A stretch of DNA of 64,000 nt, from the NCBI RefSeq assembly GCF_019343475.1, contig NZ_CP072453.1:744001-808000 (forward strand). The letters run 5' to 3'. The position numbers were made by a program, and so were the translations under genes. Source of the stretch: Providencia sp. R33 (GTDB lineage: Bacteria; Pseudomonadota; Gammaproteobacteria; Enterobacterales; Enterobacteriaceae). The notes below the pieces were generated by a model that had not been told where the DNA came from, did not search any database, and was given only the letters and a program-made list of their open reading frames with translations. The stretch's first letter is position 1; each line of letters starts with the position of its first letter. Positions 59,909-64,000 of this stretch are shown here, in pieces.

Positions 59909-61228
59909 TTAATTATCAGAGGGTGAAACAGATCCTGCCATGTGCTCTCGCTTGCTAACATTCGCAATTAAAAGCGGCATAAGCAGTAGCCCCATCAAGG
60001 CAGCGGCACTAGCTAGTAAGGTAAACATCCCAGACCAACCGTAATGTGCGATGACTTGAGAGAGCGGCCACCCTGCAATTGCCGCCCCTAAATAGGCATA
60101 CAACCCAAGGTAACCCGTTACCGCTCCCGCTGCTTTTTTATGACAATATTCTGTTGCAGCGAGACCGATTAACATTTGTGGTCCAAAAACAAAAAAGCCG
60201 ATAGCAAAAAAACACACCGCTAATAAAGCGTAATGATGAATAGGGGTAAGCCACAAAGCGCTGACTGAGATACACAACCCCAATGAAAACAGCAAAATCA
60301 TTGGCGCCCGCTGCCCGCGAAACAAAATATCAGAGCCCCATCCTGAGCACAGTGCGCCAAGCAGCCCACCTAATTCAAATAACGACAATGTTGCGTTGGC
60401 GCTGAGTAAATTGGTGCCGTGTGTTTCTGTTAACCAGAGATTTCCCCAATCGTTTATCGCCATACGAATGAGATAAACCAAAATATAGGAGAAACCTAAT
60501 AACCAAATCATTCGGTTGAAAACAATCGCGTCTTTTAAAATCACCCACATTGGCATGGGAGGAGATAAACGCTCTTGGCGTAGTTCCAGCAGATCTTGAC
60601 GCCATTGCCCAACACTGGGGAGTTGCTCTTCTTGTGGTGTGCCCCGTAATTGGCCGCACAACCAAAGCCCAACGACCAGACCAATCACACCAGGCACTAT
60701 TAATGCCATTTGCCAACTGTATTGCGTTGCTAACAACGCGGTGAGCAAAGGCAGCAGCATGCCACCGAGATTAATGGATATATTCCATAAGCCCCACCAG
60801 AAACCACGTTCATTGCGTGAATACCAGTGAGTCAGAATTCGTGCACAAGGTGGCCATCCCCAACCTTGGAAAAACCCGTTTAGCGTCCAAACCAACAAGA
60901 GAGCAGGGAACGATAAACAATAGGCAAAAATGATATTCAGCAGCCCCGTCATCACAAGACCCACCCCCATAAACCAGCGGTAGCCTGTGATATCGTGGAA
61001 AATACCAGATAAAAATTTCGAAATGCCATACGTCAGATAAAACGCGGTAGCAATCCAGCCAATATCACTTTTGTCGAGCAGCAATTCGCTTTGCATAACA
61101 GGCATCACGAAATTGAAGCTCTTTCGTGTTAGATAAAAAGTGGCATAGCCAACAATCATGAATAACATCAGTCGGCGACGCCAAAAACGATAAGTGCTAT
61201 CCAGATCCAACGTATTTTTACCTGTCAT
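59909..61228 (-). CDS. uhpC: UhpC-like hexose-phosphate sensor/transporter (MFS)
   Basis: 439 residues from ATG 61228, the length of E. coli UhpC, with 12 membrane spans of the organophosphate:phosphate antiporter family (YRFWRRRLMLFMIVGYATFY, NGFFQGWGWPPCARILTHWY). In E. coli UhpC senses external glucose 6-phosphate and activates the UhpB kinase. Here it sits between uhpB and afuA, so it may sense, transport or both. The GlpT/UhpT-type transport role is the alternative. Confidence 0.87.
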   Translation of the reverse strand: MTGKNTLDLDSTYRFWRRRLMLFMIVGYATFYLTRKSFNFVMPVMQSELLLDKSDIGWIATAFYLTYGISKFLSGIFHDITGYRWFMGVGLVMTGLLNIIFAYCLSFPALLLVWTLNGFFQGWGWPPCARILTHWYSRNERGFWWGLWNISINLGGMLLPLLTALLATQYSWQMALIVPGVIGLVVGLWLCGQLRGTPQEEQLPSVGQWRQDLLELRQERLSPPMPMWVILKDAIVFNRMIWLLGFSYILVYLIRMAINDWGNLWLTETHGTNLLSANATLSLFELGGLLGALCSGWGSDILFRGQRAPMILLFSLGLCISVSALWLTPIHHYALLAVCFFAIGFFVFGPQMLIGLAATEYCHKKAAGAVTGYLGLYAYLGAAIAGWPLSQVIAHYGWSGMFTLLASAAALMGLLLMPLLIANVSKREHMAGSVSPSDN

Positions 61229-61299
61229 GATGGTGTTTCTCGTGTTTGGCAAAATGTAATCAAGTTTTTAACAAAAGGGATGAGAGAAGGTATTAGAGG

Positions 61300-61318
61300 A
61301 CTAAGAATAATTCCTAGT
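61300..61318. promoter_or_regulatory. Palindrome between uhpB and uhpC, candidate response-regulator site
   Basis: ACTAAGAATAATTCCTAGT is a near-perfect 19-base palindrome. Its core TAAGAAT-A-ATTCCTA resembles the box bound by RcsAB; RcsB and UhpA are both NarL-type regulators. It lies 72 bases upstream of the uhpC start and could drive uhpC-afuABC. Confidence 0.5.
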
Positions 61319-61334
61319 TTTGCGATGTTTTATC

Positions 61335-62861
61335 TCAAAATGTGGGCAAGTTAACAATTATTTGCGTGCCGTTTTGCGTGGTGAGTGTCCAATCCCCACC
61401 GAGGGCTCTAACGCGCTCTTCAATACCGCGCAAACCGAAGCCACTGGTGCGTTTGCTAAAAGGAATGCCCACGCCATTATCATCAACAATAAGCTGGATC
61501 GAGTCACCCAGTTGCTCAAGAGAGATGTGGATTTGTGTGGCTTTCGCGTGCTTACTGATATTGTTTAGTAATTCCTGAACAAGACGGTATAACGTAAACA
61601 GAACGGTTTCATTAACAGGTGTTTCTTGCAGAGCATAACGAAAGTGGCATTGAATATTATTTTCGGGAAATGAAAACTCGGCGATAAGATGGGTAAGTGC
61701 ATCCTCAAGGGACATTTCATCCAATACGGGTGGGCGTAATTGACGTAACAGCTGGCGAGTCGACTGGTGAATTTGCTGGGCAAGTTCATTAATTTGACTT
61801 GCCGCTTGGTGGCTTAATGAATCTGGCGCCGTTTTTTTCACTAACATAGACTGAATTTGAATGGCGGTAATATTCTGCCCAATTTCATCATGCAATTCGC
61901 GAGCGATGGCTTTTTTGATGTCTTCCTCAGTATGAACTAGCTGGCGCATCAGGTCGCGCCGTGCTTTTAACTCTTGCTCTAAACGTTGTCGATAGCGCTG
62001 TAGGTTACTAGCGAGCTGTTTTTGTCGGCTAATGGCTATACCTAAGCCAATCCCGATCAACGCTTGAGTACTGAGGAACATTTCCAGTTCTTCTAAGTCT
62101 GCAAACGCGCCGTGAAATTGCCGAGCAAAAGTAATAATTAAACTCCCTAATAATGCCGAAAGCACACCGCCTTGCCAGCCATAGCGGTAAGCCATAAACA
62201 CATTGGGGATAAACACCAGTAAAACAATCAAACGTTCAATTTCGGGGGCAAAAAAGACTTGGGCGCTAAGCCCTACCACGCAAAATAAGAAACACCAAAC
62301 AATCAATGAGGTGCGTAACTGTTTATCTGGAGTTCCATAATCAAGCAACATTTGGTAGTGCTGCTCATGGAGATATTCATAGATAAGATAAACAAATGGA
62401 GATAATAATATTCCCCCCGTGAATGTCGTTAAAAAGAGTTGGCTAATGGAATAGGATGATAGCCAACCAAACAGTAATGCGTGCAAGACACTGTTTGCAG
62501 CAACACCCGCCAGCAATAACAATAATCGTTGCCAATATAGGGTATAGCGCCACCAAATATCTTGAATAACAAAAGCTACACTAAGGCTTAATAGTGGAGA
62601 TAGTAGTAAAATTGGTTGAAAAAGCAGTTGCTCCCCAGACAACCAAAAATTCAAAATGCCTTCGCTAAGTAGCAAAGTAGGCCAATAACGTCGCCACAGA
62701 ATGATCATTAATGCAAGACGCAACCCTTGGGGTAAAAACAAGGTTGCCTGAAAGCTATTTTCACTTAAATAAAAGCCAATGATCCACAGCCCAATCCACA
62801 ACAATGAATAGGTAAAGAGCAGAAAAATGGATTGGAGTGTCAAACGCAGGCTTTTACTCAT
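61335..62861 (-). CDS. uhpB: UhpB-like membrane histidine kinase
   Basis: 508 residues. The N-terminal half is a MASE1-type sensor with about eight membrane spans. A HisKA_3 domain follows with phospho-acceptor His324 in AIARELHDEIGQNI, then an HATPase with DNGVGIPF and SGFGLRGIEERVRALGG. It should receive the signal from the UhpC-like protein and phosphorylate the UhpA-like regulator, whose gene ends 4 bases upstream. Confidence 0.92.
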   Translation of the reverse strand: MSKSLRLTLQSIFLLFTYSLLWIGLWIIGFYLSENSFQATLFLPQGLRLALMIILWRRYWPTLLLSEGILNFWLSGEQLLFQPILLLSPLLSLSVAFVIQDIWWRYTLYWQRLLLLLAGVAANSVLHALLFGWLSSYSISQLFLTTFTGGILLSPFVYLIYEYLHEQHYQMLLDYGTPDKQLRTSLIVWCFLFCVVGLSAQVFFAPEIERLIVLLVFIPNVFMAYRYGWQGGVLSALLGSLIITFARQFHGAFADLEELEMFLSTQALIGIGLGIAISRQKQLASNLQRYRQRLEQELKARRDLMRQLVHTEEDIKKAIARELHDEIGQNITAIQIQSMLVKKTAPDSLSHQAASQINELAQQIHQSTRQLLRQLRPPVLDEMSLEDALTHLIAEFSFPENNIQCHFRYALQETPVNETVLFTLYRLVQELLNNISKHAKATQIHISLEQLGDSIQLIVDDNGVGIPFSKRTSGFGLRGIEERVRALGGDWTLTTQNGTQIIVNLPTF

Positions 62862-62865
62862 GCCA

Positions 62866-63495
62866 TTAAGACCTTGAAATAAGGTTATGTTCTAACGCGT
62901 AGTGCACAAGATCAATAGTGTTTTCGCATTGCAATTTACCAAGCACATTAGCGCGATGGACATGCACTGTTTTATGGCTAAGTTCGAGTTGTTCTGCAAT
63001 CACTTTAACGCTAAGGCCCGCAACCAATAAATCAAAAATTTCCCGCTCCCGAGGCGTTAATTCTTGCATGCCTTGGTGCTGTTGCGGAGAATGGCGCAGG
63101 GCTCGCATGGCGTCTGCGCATAAATAGCAGCCCCCTTGGTGAACAGAACGTACCGCTTGCACTAATTCTTCTGGCCCACAACGTTTGGTTAAATAAGCAC
63201 TTGCCCCAGCGTCTAATGCACTTTGTACAAACGCAGGAGTATCATAAATGCTAAGAATAATCGTTCTAAAGTCAGGTTTTTTTTGGCGAAGCCGTGATAA
63301 CAGCTGCAAGCCATTTTCATCTGGCATTGAAATATCCATAATGGCGACATCAATCTCTAAATTCAGAAGATTTGGCAATGCTTCTTGGGCACTAGCATAC
63401 TGCCCAACAACGGAAATATCGGGCTCAAGGGTCAGTAATTGTGCGAAACCAGAGCGCACAACAACGTGGTCATCAACTAAGGCGATTTTTATCAT
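62866..63495 (-). CDS. uhpA: UhpA-like NarL-family response regulator
   Basis: 209 residues. Receiver domain with Asp8, Asp9 and phospho-acceptor Asp54 (DVAIMDISMPDENGLQLLSR), conserved Lys in YLTKRC, and a C-terminal LuxR/NarL HTH (LTPREREIFDLLVAGLSVKV, LSHKTVHVHRANVLGKLQ). First gene of the uhpABC-afuABC series; expected to activate the transporter genes when phosphorylated by the UhpB-like kinase. Confidence 0.92.
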   Translation of the reverse strand: MIKIALVDDHVVVRSGFAQLLTLEPDISVVGQYASAQEALPNLLNLEIDVAIMDISMPDENGLQLLSRLRQKKPDFRTIILSIYDTPAFVQSALDAGASAYLTKRCGPEELVQAVRSVHQGGCYLCADAMRALRHSPQQHQGMQELTPREREIFDLLVAGLSVKVIAEQLELSHKTVHVHRANVLGKLQCENTIDLVHYALEHNLISRS

Positions 63496-63711
63496 GTTGT
63501 TATATTCTGTGATGAGTAGGGTATTGAGAAATCTTATATCAAGATGAGCAGGGATAAGCTACTAACATCATTTAGAATTCTGATATTCATCAGGAAAGCA
63601 GAGTATGAAACCATAAATATGAACGAATAACTGGCACTTATAGAAAGTGAAAAAGCAATAAAATGGAAGGATAATATTTTATTGCTTGAAGCTATAGCGG
63701 TTATTTTTTAC

Positions 63712-64000
63712 TTAATTAATGGATAACTCGATAATGCTAGTGTGTGAATCAGTGCTAATAATACGATTAAGTTTTAATTCTGCTTGGGCAAAAAGCGCTT
63801 CAAATTCAGCCTTAGTATGCCCACCTGCATCAGGAGAGAACTGAATACAAAGTAAATCGAGTTCCTTTGCGAAGTAGGGGATATCGTCTTCATCAATAAT
63901 ACAGTCAACTAAAAGTAACCGTGAGGTATCTTTCATGGCGTTGCGAATAGTTTTTAAGATAGTGACGACTTTCTCATCAGGCCAATCATGGCTGATGTAT
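63712..64000 (-). CDS. O-methyltransferase, 5' part beyond the window
   Basis: The frame is open from 63712 to the right edge, so the ATG at 63936 is probably internal. The visible 95 residues match the C-terminal end of Methyltransf_2-type small-molecule O-methyltransferases: SHDWPDEKVVTILKTIRNAM (with the catalytic-region HDW), LLLVDCIIDE, AGGHTKAEFEALFAQAELKL and a final SIIEL. Substrate unknown. Usually such enzymes methylate phenolic or antibiotic-like compounds; the context needed to decide lies outside. Confidence 0.75.
   Translation of the reverse strand, partial: YISHDWPDEKVVTILKTIRNAMKDTSRLLLVDCIIDEDDIPYFAKELDLLCIQFSPDAGGHTKAEFEALFAQAELKLNRIISTDSHTSIIELSIN

Noticed and set aside
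1..64000. CRISPR array, tRNA or rRNA genes, complete prophage, insertion sequence
   Set aside because: No regularly spaced repeats, no tRNA-like fold other than tmRNA, no rRNA sequence, no capsid or tail genes, and no transposase were recognised by reading.

Overview
The window is a chromosomal segment of an AT-rich enterobacterium of the Morganellaceae, most likely Providencia. The evidence is protein-level similarity to E. coli housekeeping genes, enterobacterial gene order (smpB-ratA-ratB-bamE-recN-nadK-grpE; rpoE-rseABC-lepA-lepB-rnc-era-recO-pdxJ-acpS-yfhL; tadA-mltF-purL), the tmRNA tag ANDENYALAA, and a palindromic dispersed repeat of a kind seen in Providencia/Proteus/Photorhabdus-type genomes. 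Genus is inference; no 16S or marker comparison could be run.

Region 1 (1 to about 11.78 kb) is a genomic island inserted at the 3' end of ssrA (tmRNA), with a P4-type tyrosine integrase next to the attachment site. Its other end lies beyond the left edge. From left to right it holds: a partial DUF4326 protein; a stand-alone FtsK-gamma winged-helix protein; a divergent Mu-type HTH/Ner-like pair that looks like a phage switch; a small membrane protein and a lipoprotein; a DUF2787 protein next to a C39-like cysteine-protease-fold protein; an unknown gene; a replication module (AlpA regulator, HUH-type Rep-like protein, DUF927 helicase); a membrane-anchored coiled-coil protein followed by an integron-type attC site; and a tight operon of three small genes (unknown, CCHC zinc knuckle, HNH nuclease).

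Region 2 (11.78 to 46.1 kb) is conserved core. Several regulatory sites can be read directly: two LexA boxes before recN, a sigma-32 promoter before grpE, two FNR boxes before grcA, a sigma-E promoter before rpoE, a long RNase III-type hairpin before rnc and a PUR box before purL. Accessory genes within the core are a lipase-ankyrin protein between grcA and srmB, and a gltS / hutG-iclR block before trmN6.

Region 3 (46.4 to 64 kb) is accessory metabolism. It starts with a large, AT-rich RTX-like calcium-binding-repeat protein without a signal peptide. Next is an L-ascorbate PTS locus: a fused UlaA-UlaB, UlaC, a Cof-type HAD phosphatase and UlaD, divergent from ulaR-ulaG, with no ulaE or ulaF. 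Last is a collinear hexose-phosphate cluster: UhpA-, UhpB- and UhpC-like sensing genes followed by an AfuABC-type sugar-phosphate ABC importer. A near-perfect palindrome sits between uhpB and uhpC, and repeats interrupt afuA-afuB. The right edge cuts an O-methyltransferase gene.

The items most worth following are the zinc-knuckle/HNH operon beside an orphan attC, the uhpABC-afuABC arrangement with its candidate operator, the DUF2787/cysteine-protease-like pair, the lipase-ankyrin protein and the RTX-like protein.
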